Shown here piece after piece: positions 43,730 to 52,649 of a DNA stretch of 64,000 nt. The notes below the pieces were generated by a model. That model saw nothing but the letters and a program-made list of their open reading frames with translations. It was not told where the DNA came from and searched no databases. Origin of the DNA: Eubacterium sp. (GTDB lineage: Bacteria > Bacillota > Clostridia > Lachnospirales > Lachnospiraceae); assembly GCA_021769425.1 (NCBI GenBank), contig JAETSX010000031.1:1-64000 (forward strand), written 5' to 3'. The position numbers and the translations under genes were made by a program. Each line of letters starts with the position of its first letter. The stretch's first letter is position 1.

Positions 43730-44008
43730 ATGCTAAAGCTGACCATTAAGGCAGGAGAATACCTGCTAATCGGAGATGAAGTCAAGGTAGTCTATACAGG
43801 AGGAAGCGGGGAAAACGCCCATATTCTGGTTGATGCGCCCAGGTCGATGAACATCGCAAGAAGCAGCGCATTGGAAAAGTATGGAAGGGCTGCAGATCCG
43901 GGGAATGAAGTGAAACATTACAGGGACAGGGAACTGTCACCGGAAGCCAAAGAGAAGATCAAGGCGATCCTGATGGAGGAGCGAAAGAAAGCAAGAAAAG
44001 TAAAGTAA
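43730..44008 (+). CDS. csrA: CsrA-family translational regulator with C-terminal extension
   Basis: 92 aa from ATG 43730 (GGAGG 6 nt upstream); the 174-aa track ORF starts in non-coding DNA. MLKLTIKAGEYLLIGDEVKV and a VYTGGSGENAHILVDAPRSM core match CsrA (MLxLTRKxGExIxIGDxI ... VxxGIxAP), a dimeric RNA-binding protein recognising GGA in hairpin loops. A Lys/Glu-rich tail of about 35 residues is longer than in typical 60-75-aa CsrA. It lies 183 bp before flagellin, whose leader has two candidate sites, matching the CsrA repression of hag known in Bacillus. The usual FliW antagonist gene is not in the window. Confidence 0.82.
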   Translation: MLKLTIKAGEYLLIGDEVKVVYTGGSGENAHILVDAPRSMNIARSSALEKYGRAADPGNEVKHYRDRELSPEAKEKIKAILMEERKKARKVK

Positions 44009-44081
44009 ACGTTCAGTACGCGTAACCTATCGCACAACAGGTATGGCCATCCTACTATGGAAGTCGGAGGCTTTTATAAGG
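44007..44081 (+). repeat. Degenerate copy of the 78-bp structured repeat
   Basis: AGTAAACG ... CGTAACCTATCGCACAACAG, GTATGGCCATCCTACTATGG and AAGTCGGAGGCTTTTATA align with the array unit, with the first stem partly lost. It sits in the csrA-flagellin gap. Confidence 0.6.
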
Positions 44082-44144
44082 AAATAGGGTAATTCGCCTG
44101 CCTAACCTAGGGGGCTGGCTTATTATAAAATATTAAATCAAACA

Positions 44145-44183
44145 GGCGGGAATGGATTCCTGCCAAAATCAAACACACGGAGG
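44145..44183 (+). promoter_or_regulatory. Two candidate CsrA-binding sites in the flagellin leader
   Basis: GGCGGGAA-TGGA-TTCCTGCC (44145-44164) forms an 8-bp hairpin with GGA in the tetraloop, the known CsrA recognition geometry. Fifteen bases later ACACGGAGG contains a second GGA within the ribosome binding site. A CsrA dimer could bridge both and block translation, as in the Bacillus subtilis hag leader. Confidence 0.7.
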
Positions 44184-44191
44184 TAAATATT

Positions 44192-45265
44192 ATGGCAATG
44201 GTAGTACAACACAATATTACAGCAATGAATTCCAACAGAATGTTGGGCGTAACCACAAGTTCACAGGCAAAATCTTCTGAAAAGCTTTCTTCCGGTTATC
44301 AGATTAACCGTGCGGCAGACGATGCTGCAGGACTTACCATTTCAGAGAAAATGAGAAGCCAGGTCCGCGGCCTAAAACGCGCTTCCACAAATGCGCAGGA
44401 CGGCGTTTCTTTAATTCAGACAGCTGAAGGCGCGCTGAATGAAGCTCATTCTATTTTACAGAGAATGAATGAACTGGCAGTGCAGGGTGCGAACGATACC
44501 AATCAGACGATTGATCGTGACGCAATCAATCAGGAGCTTGCTGCGTTGACAGAAGAGTTAGACAGAATTTCTGAGACAACTCAATTCAATAAGCAGGAAC
44601 TGCTGGATGGTTCCTTCCAGGGCAAGAAACTGCATGTTGGCGCAAACACCAATCAGAATATTTCTATTACGATTGGTTCCATGAATGCTACTGCTATTGG
44701 GGTGAAAGATTCTGTTAAAGTACAAAGCGGAGTGACTATTTCAGCTACCAGAACGAGTACAGGCACCAGTGTAACAAGCACTCATATTGCAGTATCTGCT
44801 GGTTGGGCAAACGGAGCGGCATCATTATATTTAGGCGCTGGCACAGCTGGAACGATAGGCGTGGGCAGCATAGGCGCTAGCAGAACATCTTTGTATAGAG
44901 CCAGCGGCGTAAATCTGACTGTAAAAAGTTTAGTAAGTAACCAGAAAGTTTCTATCGGCGGCGCACTGAAAGTAGACAGCTACAGCATTGCAAATGCATC
45001 CCTCAGCAGAATCCAGAACGCAATCAACGAAGTTTCCAAACAGCGTTCCGCACTTGGAGCAATCCAGAACAGATTAGAGCATACCATTGCAAACCTTGAC
45101 AACGTACAGGAAAACACACAGGCTGCAGAATCCCGTATCCGTGATACAGATATGGCTTCTGAAATGGTTGAGTACAGCAAGAATAATATCCTTGCTCAGG
45201 CAGGACAGTCTATGCTTGCTCAGGCAAATCAGTCTACGCAGGGCGTATTGTCTCTCTTACAGTAG
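44192..45265 (+). CDS. hag: Flagellin
   Basis: 357 aa, ribosome binding site GGAGG. The conserved N-terminal D0/D1 (VVQHNITAMNSNRMLGVTTS, LSSGYQINRAADDAAGLTIS) and C-terminal D1/D0 (EVSKQRSALGAIQNRLEHTI, ENTQAAESRIRDTDMASEMV, QAGQSMLAQANQSTQGVLSL) frame a Ser/Thr-rich variable part (about residues 165-260), suited to surface O-glycosylation. Polymerises into the filament after export. The following Maf and nonulosonate genes are presumably its glycosylation machinery. Confidence 0.97.
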   Translation: MAMVVQHNITAMNSNRMLGVTTSSQAKSSEKLSSGYQINRAADDAAGLTISEKMRSQVRGLKRASTNAQDGVSLIQTAEGALNEAHSILQRMNELAVQGANDTNQTIDRDAINQELAALTEELDRISETTQFNKQELLDGSFQGKKLHVGANTNQNISITIGSMNATAIGVKDSVKVQSGVTISATRTSTGTSVTSTHIAVSAGWANGAASLYLGAGTAGTIGVGSIGASRTSLYRASGVNLTVKSLVSNQKVSIGGALKVDSYSIANASLSRIQNAINEVSKQRSALGAIQNRLEHTIANLDNVQENTQAAESRIRDTDMASEMVEYSKNNILAQAGQSMLAQANQSTQGVLSLLQ

Positions 45266-45315
45266 TTAAATAGCTGATGTATCAGAAATAGTTTGGGTGA
45301 AACCCGGTCCGGGAG

Positions 45316-45348
45316 GGGGCAGGTGAGTGAATCATCTGCCCCTTACTT
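45316..45348 (+). terminator. Hairpin terminator after flagellin
   Basis: GGGGCAGGTGA-GTGAA-TCATCTGCCCC (one G-T pair) then TTACTTCATT. The weak T-run suggests partial read-through to the maf gene, which would explain strong flagellin and weaker glycosylation expression. Confidence 0.65.
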
Positions 45349-45376
45349 CATTAAAAAACAGGGAGTGCGCAGGAAA

Positions 45377-47239
45377 ATGAACAGAGAGATTTATAAGAAA
45401 AACATGTCTGCATTTCATGCAAGGTATGATTATGTGGCAAAGCAGATAGAGGAAGAAGATTATGAGCTTACGGAAGGATTGTCGGTTTCACTGGAAGACG
45501 GGGATCTGATCAAAGCGGAAAAAAATAAAACGAGTGCTGTGCTGGGCGCCCATTATGATGAGGCAGAACGGGCAGAAAACTGGATCAAAGATATCAAATC
45601 ACTTCCGGAATATTCCACCGTGCTGATTGTGGGATTTGGAAATGCTTTTTATTTGCAAAAACTGCTGCGCGCCACATCGAAGAATTTGAATATTCTGGTT
45701 TATGAGCCTTGTGTGGAAACGCTGCTGAAGACGTTAGAGGAAATTGACATTACAGAGGTATTTGAAAATCGGCCGGTGGCACTGCTTGTAAAAGGCGTCA
45801 ACGATGAGGAATTGATTCCTGTTATGTACAAATGGCTGACCAATGAGACGCTGCCTTTTTTCCGGACGAAAATTTTACCGGGCTATGACAAAATTTTTTT
45901 GCCTGAGATCAAAGAATTTTTAGGTATTGTAAGAAGAACGATAGTAAAGATGAAGACCGATCAGAATACGCTTGCTTTTTTTGGGAATTTTTATGCCCGG
46001 AATGTTATCGGCAATGCAAAACAGATATTGAAAAGCCATACCATTAACCAGCTTTCAGGAATGATTCCCAACGATCGTCCTGCTATCATCATTGCAGCGG
46101 GGCCCTCATTGAAGAAAAATATCAATGACTTGAAGGAAGCGAAAGCCCGTGCGCTTTTGATTGCCGTGGATACTGCGCTGAAACCTCTGATTGCAGCAGG
46201 GATTGTTCCAGATCTGTTTGTAACTGTAGACGGGAATAAGCCGGTGGAACTTTTTGACCAGGAGGAAATATGGGAGATTCCGATGGTGCTGTCGGCGGAT
46301 GTTAACAATGAAGTGGTGCGCAGGCACACCGGGAAAAAAATATTTTATTACAACGGAGAAGAGTTTATCCAGAACTTATATCTGGCCCATAACATTCCCT
46401 GCAGCGGACTTCCTTCCGGCGGTTCTGTCTCTAATTCTGCTTTTACTCTGGCAGAAAAATTAGGGTTTCAGACTATCATATTGGTGGGCCAGGATTTGGC
46501 CTATACCGGTAACCGCTCCCATATGGAAGGCACGTTTTCTGAGGAAGATATTCAGAGAAAACGCATCAATGCCACAGCCATGGTGGAGGACTTGGATGGA
46601 AATATGGTGCCGACACAGCCCAATATGCTGATGTTTCTCCAGTGGTTTGAGGATCAGATGAAAGAAAAGCCGGATCTTAAAGTCATTGACGCCACAGAAG
46701 GCGGGGCCAAGAAAAAGGGAGCTGTGAATATGACGCTGAAAGACGCAGTTCAAAAGGAGTGCCCAAAGGAGAGAGTAGATTATCAGACAATCATTGACGG
46801 GCTTCCCTATGTTTTTGATGAAGAGATGGATCAGAAGAACCGGGAATACCTGTTTGGAACCATGGATGTGATGCAGGAAGGCATGAAGAAAGCAAATCAG
46901 GGGCTGAAACTGTACAGACAGTTGGAACGGCTGTTTCAAAAAGAACAGTTGGATGCAAAAAAGGTGAAAAAACTCGGCAAAAAGCTGGAAAAATTGACGC
47001 ATTATTTTGAACAGAATCCGGTTATGACAGTAGTGATGCGCTCCCTGGCTTCCATCAGCCTTGCGATTTCCCAGGGGATGTATGACTATGAGGAGGATAT
47101 ACATGAGGAGGGAATTATGATTGCACGCCAGGGAATTGTTATGATGACCTGTATCAAAATATCTTTGCGGAATGTAATGCCCATGTTGGAGGATATGCTG
47201 GAAGAACTGCGGGAAGAAACCGGGCAGGAATCAGGATAA
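45377..47239 (+). CDS. Maf (MAF_flag10) motility-associated glycosyltransferase
   Basis: 620 aa from ATG 45377 (the track start 45293 includes the terminator). The core around residues 205-400 (DRPAIIIAAGPSLKKNINDL, ALLIAVDTALKPLIAAGIVP, DLFVTVDGNKPVELFDQEEI and LVGQDLAYTGNRSHMEGT) is the MptE-like/DUF115 domain of Maf proteins. Maf enzymes transfer nonulosonic acid to Ser/Thr of flagellin before export. A Rossmann-like N-terminal domain and helical C-terminus complete it. Directly after flagellin, before the sugar synthesis genes. Confidence 0.93.
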   Translation: MNREIYKKNMSAFHARYDYVAKQIEEEDYELTEGLSVSLEDGDLIKAEKNKTSAVLGAHYDEAERAENWIKDIKSLPEYSTVLIVGFGNAFYLQKLLRATSKNLNILVYEPCVETLLKTLEEIDITEVFENRPVALLVKGVNDEELIPVMYKWLTNETLPFFRTKILPGYDKIFLPEIKEFLGIVRRTIVKMKTDQNTLAFFGNFYARNVIGNAKQILKSHTINQLSGMIPNDRPAIIIAAGPSLKKNINDLKEAKARALLIAVDTALKPLIAAGIVPDLFVTVDGNKPVELFDQEEIWEIPMVLSADVNNEVVRRHTGKKIFYYNGEEFIQNLYLAHNIPCSGLPSGGSVSNSAFTLAEKLGFQTIILVGQDLAYTGNRSHMEGTFSEEDIQRKRINATAMVEDLDGNMVPTQPNMLMFLQWFEDQMKEKPDLKVIDATEGGAKKKGAVNMTLKDAVQKECPKERVDYQTIIDGLPYVFDEEMDQKNREYLFGTMDVMQEGMKKANQGLKLYRQLERLFQKEQLDAKKVKKLGKKLEKLTHYFEQNPVMTVVMRSLASISLAISQGMYDYEEDIHEEGIMIARQGIVMMTCIKISLRNVMPMLEDMLEELREETGQESG

Positions 47240-47273
47240 AGAAACAGAACATTGACAGGCAAAAGGAGAAAAA

Positions 47274-48752
47274 ATGGACTGGGAAGAAATAGAACAGGCG
47301 GCAGCGGTTATGATTGAAGACCTGGACTTGCTGCTGAAGAGGAAAGAAATTGATCGTGCATACCTGATGCTTTTGCAGGATGTATACCGCAAATATGCCG
47401 AAATCGGTCAGATTTTGCTGTCCTGGAACCATCCGGATATCACAGAGATTTTTTTATCCGGGCAGGATGCATTTGAAAAAGTAATGGACGGCGTGGAGCG
47501 TCAAGAGCCGGTTTCGGAGGTTTCGGATCGTCTTTATGAATTTGGGCAGCGGTTGCTGATGCTGCGGCGTTGTCTGTCTATGGAAGAAAAATATTTTATC
47601 ATAATTTATGGCATTAACCGGAAAACGCCCAATTATCTGCATTGCCTTGATTTGACAAAAACCTTTGTTATGGCCTTTGCCGTGAAGGATAAGGCGCCGG
47701 AACTGACAGAATATATGGGAATTCCAGTGATCGATATTGAGCAGGTGCAGAATCTGGAATATGATTACCTGCTTTGCACAGAGGAGCCGGAGGAAGCGGA
47801 TCGATATCCATATGAAAAAATATTAAATCTCCATTCCCATATTGGGACTTTTGTGACCGGCGGATATGAGGTTGCTTATGAGAGGATGAATTTTTACCGG
47901 GACAGGGGACCCTATGACGGCATTGTCACAGGTTTGTCCTATATCCGTCAGGGAATAGATTTAGATTCCATCCATGGTCATTTTTTGAATTTTGCTATCG
48001 GCGGACAGGATATTTTTTACAGTTATCAGATGTTCCGTTACGCCTATGAACATGCAAAAGAACCCGAACGCATCCGGTATGCCATTGTAGGGCTGTCGCC
48101 TTATATTTTTCAGTATGACATGTCAATGACAGACTATAACGCTGTCGTAGCAGAACGTTATTATTCTTTTCTCAGGCGGATGAATCATTTTGCCGGGGCC
48201 TGGCTTTATAAGGGAGCTTACCATTATGCCAAAGACCGCCTGGATCAGATTATGAAAGAAGATTTCGAGGAAATTTACACTACTACGGAGGAAGAGAATT
48301 TCCTGAATTATGAAAGAAATCTGCGCAGCGTCGTTTATGACAGCAGCAGTTTGGATGAAAAGGGCATCCAGGCGGAAAAGATAAGCATTGAGAAAGAATA
48401 TCATAAGAATTACCCGGAAACAGAAGCATTCAATATCCGTACGATGAGAGAATATCTGGATGAACTGAAACAGCGTCAGGTGAAAGCGATTCTTGTAATG
48501 CCTCCTATGACGAAGCTGTATCGGAAATATATGTCATGGGATATGTATCAGGATACCATGAGGATTCTGGCAAAGCTTCAGGAGGAATATGCATTTACTT
48601 TTGTAAATCTTCTGACGGATTTGGAATTAGAAGATAAATATTTCCGTAATTCCTCTCATCTGAACGGTGCAGGGGCGGTGAAGGTGACGGAATACTTGAA
48701 TCAATATATTTCCTTGCATGAGCGCTCTGGATCAGCAGATATGGGCAGGTGA
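47274..48752 (+). CDS. SGNH-hydrolase-like protein of the flagellar glycan locus
   Basis: 492 aa, GGAGAAAAA ribosome binding site 35 nt after maf. Helical N-terminal third; the middle has SYIRQGIDLDSIHGHFLNFA and IGGQDIFYSYQMFRYAYEHA with RYAIVGLSPYIFQYD; the end has AILVMPPMTKLYRKYMS, then a SSHLNGAGAVKVTEYLN motif like the D-x-x-H(LN) block of DltD/AlgX-type SGNH acyl-transferring or hydrolysing proteins. No signal peptide or TM, so it would act in the cytoplasm, perhaps O-acylating the sugar. Catalytic residues not proven. Confidence 0.6.
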   Translation: MDWEEIEQAAAVMIEDLDLLLKRKEIDRAYLMLLQDVYRKYAEIGQILLSWNHPDITEIFLSGQDAFEKVMDGVERQEPVSEVSDRLYEFGQRLLMLRRCLSMEEKYFIIIYGINRKTPNYLHCLDLTKTFVMAFAVKDKAPELTEYMGIPVIDIEQVQNLEYDYLLCTEEPEEADRYPYEKILNLHSHIGTFVTGGYEVAYERMNFYRDRGPYDGIVTGLSYIRQGIDLDSIHGHFLNFAIGGQDIFYSYQMFRYAYEHAKEPERIRYAIVGLSPYIFQYDMSMTDYNAVVAERYYSFLRRMNHFAGAWLYKGAYHYAKDRLDQIMKEDFEEIYTTTEEENFLNYERNLRSVVYDSSSLDEKGIQAEKISIEKEYHKNYPETEAFNIRTMREYLDELKQRQVKAILVMPPMTKLYRKYMSWDMYQDTMRILAKLQEEYAFTFVNLLTDLELEDKYFRNSSHLNGAGAVKVTEYLNQYISLHERSGSADMGR

Positions 48753-48756
48753 AAAC

Positions 48757-49716
48757 ATGAATCAGAAAACAGTGGCAATTATCGGAGCAGGCTTTATGGC
48801 AAAAGAATATTATAGGGTTTTGCATGCCATGGGGCATTCTGTTCTGGTGTTGGGCCGGGGAGAGCAGAAGGCAAAAGAGTTTGAAGAGGAATTGGGGGCT
48901 AGAGTGTTTACCGGAGATTATCGGGCTGTACTAAAGGAACAGGAGACAATGCCGGAATATGCCGTTGCGGCTGTCAATATCGGCGGGCTCTGTACGGTGA
49001 CGCAGGAGTTGATGCGGCTTGGCATTCCAAATATCCTGGTGGAAAAACCGGTTGCTTACCGCTGGGAAGATCTTGTGCCGCTGCTTCAGGAACAGAAGAA
49101 AGCGGGAGCAAAGGTCTATGTCGCATATAACCGCCGTTTTTTTGCTTCGGTACAGGAGGCGAGGAAAAGAATCCGGGAAGACGGGGGCGTTACTTCTTTT
49201 CATTTTGAATTCACAGAATGGGCCCATAAAGTTGGTCCTGTAAAACGGCCGGAGGGTGAGAAGGAAGGATGGATTTTTGCCAATTCCACCCATGTGATGG
49301 ATCTGGCGTTTTTCCTGGGAGGGTTCCCAAAGGAAATGAAATCTTATACGGCTGGCGGCCTGGACTGGCATCCAGGCGGAAGCAATTATGCCGGAGCAGG
49401 AATTTCGGAAAGAGATGCATTATTTTCTTATCAGGCAAACTGGCAGGCGCCGGGAAGATGGGCCATAGAAGTTCTCACAACAAAGCGCCGCTATTATTTG
49501 AAGCCTATGGAGACTCTTCAGATACAGGAACTGGGCTCTGTAAAGGCAGAGCCGGCAGAGCTTGCGGCTCCCTGGGAGGAAAGGTATAAACCGGGGCTGT
49601 ATGAAATGGTTAATGCCTTTTTGAATCATCCCCAGGATGACAGGCTGCTGACCTTAGAGGAGCATGCAGGGCATTTTCCGGTATATGAGCAGATTGCCGG
49701 AGCAAGGAAGCGCTGA
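48757..49716 (+). CDS. Gfo/Idh/MocA-family oxidoreductase 1 (PtmF-like)
   Basis: 319 aa from ATG 48757 (GCAGGTGAAAAC upstream). Rossmann motif VAIIGAGFMAKEYYRVL, the EKP motif (ILVEKPVAYRWEDL), VAYNRRFFASVQEA and a C-terminal substrate domain with THVMDLAFFLGGFP. NAD(P)-dependent sugar dehydrogenase fold. In flagellar legionaminic-type loci a member of this family (PtmF) works on sugar or amino-sugar precursors. Four bases after the previous stop, so co-transcribed. Confidence 0.88.
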   Translation: MNQKTVAIIGAGFMAKEYYRVLHAMGHSVLVLGRGEQKAKEFEEELGARVFTGDYRAVLKEQETMPEYAVAAVNIGGLCTVTQELMRLGIPNILVEKPVAYRWEDLVPLLQEQKKAGAKVYVAYNRRFFASVQEARKRIREDGGVTSFHFEFTEWAHKVGPVKRPEGEKEGWIFANSTHVMDLAFFLGGFPKEMKSYTAGGLDWHPGGSNYAGAGISERDALFSYQANWQAPGRWAIEVLTTKRRYYLKPMETLQIQELGSVKAEPAELAAPWEERYKPGLYEMVNAFLNHPQDDRLLTLEEHAGHFPVYEQIAGARKR

Positions 49717-49781
49717 GCCGGGATACCTGTAATGTTCTGGAATCAGTGGGAGTTCCGATTGTTTAGATATTACAGAATCCG

Positions 49782-49893
49782 GGAGCAGACAGATGAGAAA
49801 AAGGCAGATTGGAATCCAGGAACAGACAAATGAAAAAAAGGCAGATTGGAATCAGGGAGCAGACAAATGAAAAAAAGGCAGATTGGAATCATA
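49782..49893 (+). repeat. Three 37-bp tandem copies of a gene start
   Basis: GGGAGCAGACARATGARAAA and AAGGCAGATTGGAATC are repeated three times, ATGs at 49793, 49830 and 49867. Because 37 is not a multiple of three, each copy starts in a different frame. Only the last leads into the oxidoreductase; the first two open short overlapping ORFs. Confidence 0.9.
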
Positions 49894-50844
49894 GGAGCAG
49901 GGAATCTTGGAATCAGGCATTTGCAGGCAATCGCATTGCTGGAAGAATCCTGCCGGATCACGGTAATGGACATCAGGGAAGAAGCGCTGCAGAAAGCAGA
50001 AACAGCTTTCAGAGAAACCGGAGGTGCAGACAGGCATAACGTTTGTTTTGTGAGGGAGATGGCTTCCATGCCAAAAGAGATGGATGCTGTGGTTGTGGCG
50101 ACAGCTTCCGATGTGAGGAGAAAAGTAATCGAAGAACTGCTGGCAAATGCCAGGGCTCCGTACCTGATTCTGGAGAAGGTACTGTTCCAAAGGCTTGAGG
50201 ATTACAGTGCAATCGGGGAATTGATGGAGAAAAAGCAGATTCGGGCCTTTGTCAACTGCCCCAGAAGAATGTATCCGGTGTATGGGCGGATTAAGAAGAA
50301 GCTGGAAGACGCCCATACAATGGAAATTATGGCTTCCGGTTCCGACTGGCATCTGGGCTGCAATGGAATCCACATGCTGGATTTGATTGCATATCTGGCC
50401 GGCTCAGAACAGATAACCTTAAACATCTCCGGATTAGAGCCGGAATGTCTGCCCAGCAGGCGGAAAGGCTTTTTAGAGATTGCGGGAACGATTAGCGGAA
50501 CAATGGGACGGTGCCGCGCGTTTTCTCTCGCATCTTATCCCAGAGAGGGAATTTTGGCCTCAACGGTGATTTTAAGCGATGTCTGCTGGTACCGCATTCT
50601 GGAAGGAAAAAGGGAGCTGGAATTTGCAGATGCGTCTACAGGGTGGGAATGGAAGAAGGAGACATTTGAAATGCCTTATCAGAGCAGACTTACCAACCTT
50701 GCCCTGGAGGAACTTTTTTCAGGCGGAACCTGCCGGCTGACTGCTTTTGAAGAGTCCTGCCGGCTGCATATGGCCTTGGAGGAACAGCTCATTCCATGGT
50801 TTGAAAAACAGGGAGGGAAAAAAGGGCTGTGCCCCATTACCTGA
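49867..50844 (+). CDS. Gfo/Idh/MocA-family oxidoreductase 2
   Basis: 325 aa from ATG 49867, the third duplicated start, with GGGAGCAG upstream. KKRQIGIIGAGNLGIRHLQA Rossmann start, ILEKVLFQRLEDY in place of the usual EKP block, FVNCPRRMYPVYGR, and SDWHLGCNGIHMLDLIAYLA in the substrate domain. It is related to, but clearly diverged from, the preceding oxidoreductase. Probably another dehydrogenase or reductase in nonulosonate or linked sugar biosynthesis. Two upstream ATG ORFs could reduce its translation. Confidence 0.82.
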   Translation: MKKRQIGIIGAGNLGIRHLQAIALLEESCRITVMDIREEALQKAETAFRETGGADRHNVCFVREMASMPKEMDAVVVATASDVRRKVIEELLANARAPYLILEKVLFQRLEDYSAIGELMEKKQIRAFVNCPRRMYPVYGRIKKKLEDAHTMEIMASGSDWHLGCNGIHMLDLIAYLAGSEQITLNISGLEPECLPSRRKGFLEIAGTISGTMGRCRAFSLASYPREGILASTVILSDVCWYRILEGKRELEFADASTGWEWKKETFEMPYQSRLTNLALEELFSGGTCRLTAFEESCRLHMALEEQLIPWFEKQGGKKGLCPIT

Positions 50845-50856
50845 TCCCGGTCGGTT

Positions 50857-50946
50857 ATTCTCAAGAGCATACTTATTTGCCAAATGATTTGCTGGCTTTC
50901 TTAAAATAGTGAACACTTGCTGGCAAATCATTTCGCTCACGGGTAT
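50857..50946 (+). repeat. Dispersed ~92-bp imperfect palindrome, copy 2
   Basis: TTATTCTCAAGAGCATACTT-ATTTGCC ... GGCAAATCATTTCGCTCACG-GGTATA. Same orientation as copy 1. It is directly followed by the AAAGGAGG ribosome binding site of the GNAT gene and separates that gene from the oxidoreductase. Confidence 0.82.
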
Positions 50947-50967
50947 AAAAAGGAGGCGGAATTACAA

Positions 50968-51471
50968 ATGTATTTGGAAAAAGCGAAATTAGAGGAATTT
51001 GAGTCTTATTACCAGATAAAGTGTGAGAAGTTTGTTGCTTTTTGGAGCTGGGGAGATTATGAAATCCCGCCCCGGGAAAATCTTTACCGTTTTTACAAAG
51101 GCTGCCTGCAGCCGGCCGGAGGGGAAAAACATAAGGAGATTTATCTGATTAAAACGGATGAAGGAGAAGCGGCCGGCTATTTGTATCTGGATTATTCGGG
51201 AAACAGCGTGGATATTCCCATTGCAGTTCGGGAGCGTTTTACGAAGAAGGGGATTGCAAAACAGGCAATCTCAGAAGGGCTTCGGCTGGCGAAGGCACAG
51301 GGCTGCAGCCGGTCGGAAGTGGAAATCAGGGAGGATAATACGGCTTCGATCCGCCTGTATACCTCCTGCGGCTATCGGCGGGGAAAGAAAACCCGGGAAA
51401 TTTATTCTTCTGCGCTGGACCAAACCATCGGCATGTATGCGTATCGCAGACAAATTGAGGATGTGGGGTAA
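50968..51471 (+). CDS. GNAT-family N-acetyltransferase
   Basis: 167 aa from ATG 50968 (AAAGGAGG upstream; the track start 50917 is inside the repeat). Acetyl-CoA motif region VDIPIAVRERFTKKGIAKQA with R/Q-x-x-G-x-A pattern, EIREDNTASIRLYTSCGYRR near the end, both standard GNAT. In nonulosonate loci a GNAT (LegH/PseH) acetylates an amino sugar intermediate, a likely role here. The stop overlaps the next start (TAATG). Confidence 0.85.
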   Translation: MYLEKAKLEEFESYYQIKCEKFVAFWSWGDYEIPPRENLYRFYKGCLQPAGGEKHKEIYLIKTDEGEAAGYLYLDYSGNSVDIPIAVRERFTKKGIAKQAISEGLRLAKAQGCSRSEVEIREDNTASIRLYTSCGYRRGKKTREIYSSALDQTIGMYAYRRQIEDVG

Positions 51472-52649
51472 TGGAACTGGGAAGTGAATTTGATCTGGAT
51501 TTTTCACAGCTTACGAAGACTGCAGATACCGTTTTTGCATATCTGAAAGAGTTTTGTTCCGTTTATACAGACAGCGGGCGCAGCGCTCTGCGTCTCTTGT
51601 CCGAACATCTGGCCGGGGAAAAGATTCTGGTTCCGGATTATATTTGCAGAAGCGTCACAGATGCGCTGTCGGAGAAATGCACGGTCATATATTATCCCAT
51701 AGACCGCAGATTTGGGGCGGATCTGGGACAATTGGAAGAATGGATTCAAAAGCAGTCGGTGCGTGTTTTGTATTTGATGCATTATTTCGGCGTACTGCAG
51801 TCAGAGAATACGCTGAAACGCATTACAGAATGGAAGGAAACATATGGCCTGACTGTGATTGAGGACGCGACACATTCTCTTTTTACAGCAAAGAAGACGG
51901 TTGGGGATTATTGTATTGCCAGTCTGCGTAAATGGTTTCCAATCCCGGACGGAGGCGTACTGTACACGGACAGAGAACAGACCTATTTTAAAGACTTTTG
52001 GGGGCAAAAGCCGGAAGAATGGCTGGGGCAAAAGCCGGAAGAATGGCTGAGGCAAAAGCCGGAAGAATGGCTGGGGCAAAAGTCAGAAGATTGGTTGGAA
52101 CAAAAGCCCGTTTCCCGGAAAATTAAGGCAATGATGTTGAAAAATCTGTTTTTAACAGAAGGTTTTGACTGCAATGCGAAATACCGGGAGATCTTTGCAG
52201 AGGAGGAAGAAGCATTGGATTGTCAGAAAGGCGTTTATGGAATGTCTGCATTGTCCCGGTTTCTGCTTTCTCATGTTCCGGTTAAGCCCATGTGCAGGCG
52301 GCGCAGGGAAAATGCTGCGCTGCTGCGGGAGGGACTAAAGGGCCTTGGGTTTGACGCCGCTGTGAAAGGGGTATCTTCGGAGGTATTGCTGGCTTTGCCG
52401 GTTTATGCTGCAAAGCGCAATTGTCTCAGGGAACGGCTGATGGAACAGAATGTGTACTGCGCTGTGCACTGGCCCCTGGAACATTCGGCAGTTTCTGAGG
52501 AGGCCAGATGGATGGAAAACCATATAATTTCTCTTCCTCTGGATCAAAGATACGGGGAAGAAGAGATGGAATATTTATTAAAATGCCTGGAAATCGGTAA
52601 AAAGGAGGACTGTTATGAAGCTTGTAAGGGACAGGGAGGAATGGAATAG
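51471..52649 (+). CDS. DegT/DnrJ-like aminotransferase with internal tandem repeat
   Basis: 392 aa. GRSALRLLSEHLAGEKILVP, YPIDRRFGADLGQL, LYLMHYFGVLQ, VIEDATHSLF and IASLRKWFPIPDGGVLYT, whose Lys is at the PLP position of DegT enzymes (S-x-x-K...GG). Between about residues 178 and 213 the sequence WGQKPEEWL repeats four to five times (24-bp units), an insertion in a loop after the PLP lysine. C-terminal half normal. Probably transaminates a keto-sugar, but the insertion and divergence leave activity open. Confidence 0.78.
   Translation: MELGSEFDLDFSQLTKTADTVFAYLKEFCSVYTDSGRSALRLLSEHLAGEKILVPDYICRSVTDALSEKCTVIYYPIDRRFGADLGQLEEWIQKQSVRVLYLMHYFGVLQSENTLKRITEWKETYGLTVIEDATHSLFTAKKTVGDYCIASLRKWFPIPDGGVLYTDREQTYFKDFWGQKPEEWLGQKPEEWLRQKPEEWLGQKSEDWLEQKPVSRKIKAMMLKNLFLTEGFDCNAKYREIFAEEEEALDCQKGVYGMSALSRFLLSHVPVKPMCRRRRENAALLREGLKGLGFDAAVKGVSSEVLLALPVYAAKRNCLRERLMEQNVYCAVHWPLEHSAVSEEARWMENHIISLPLDQRYGEEEMEYLLKCLEIGKKEDCYEACKGQGGME
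52002..52108 (+). repeat. 24-bp tandem repeat within the aminotransferase gene
   Basis: GGGCAAAAGCCGGAAGAATG-GCTG occurs with CAAAAGYC at 52005, 52029, 52053, 52077 and 52101. The period is exactly 24, so copy-number change keeps the frame and adds or removes 8 residues. Last copies are diverged. Confidence 0.92.

Noticed and set aside
49809-50039. 76-aa ORF from the second duplicated start
   Set aside because: It is out of frame with the oxidoreductase and arises from the 37-bp duplication; kept only as a possible translational nuisance ORF.
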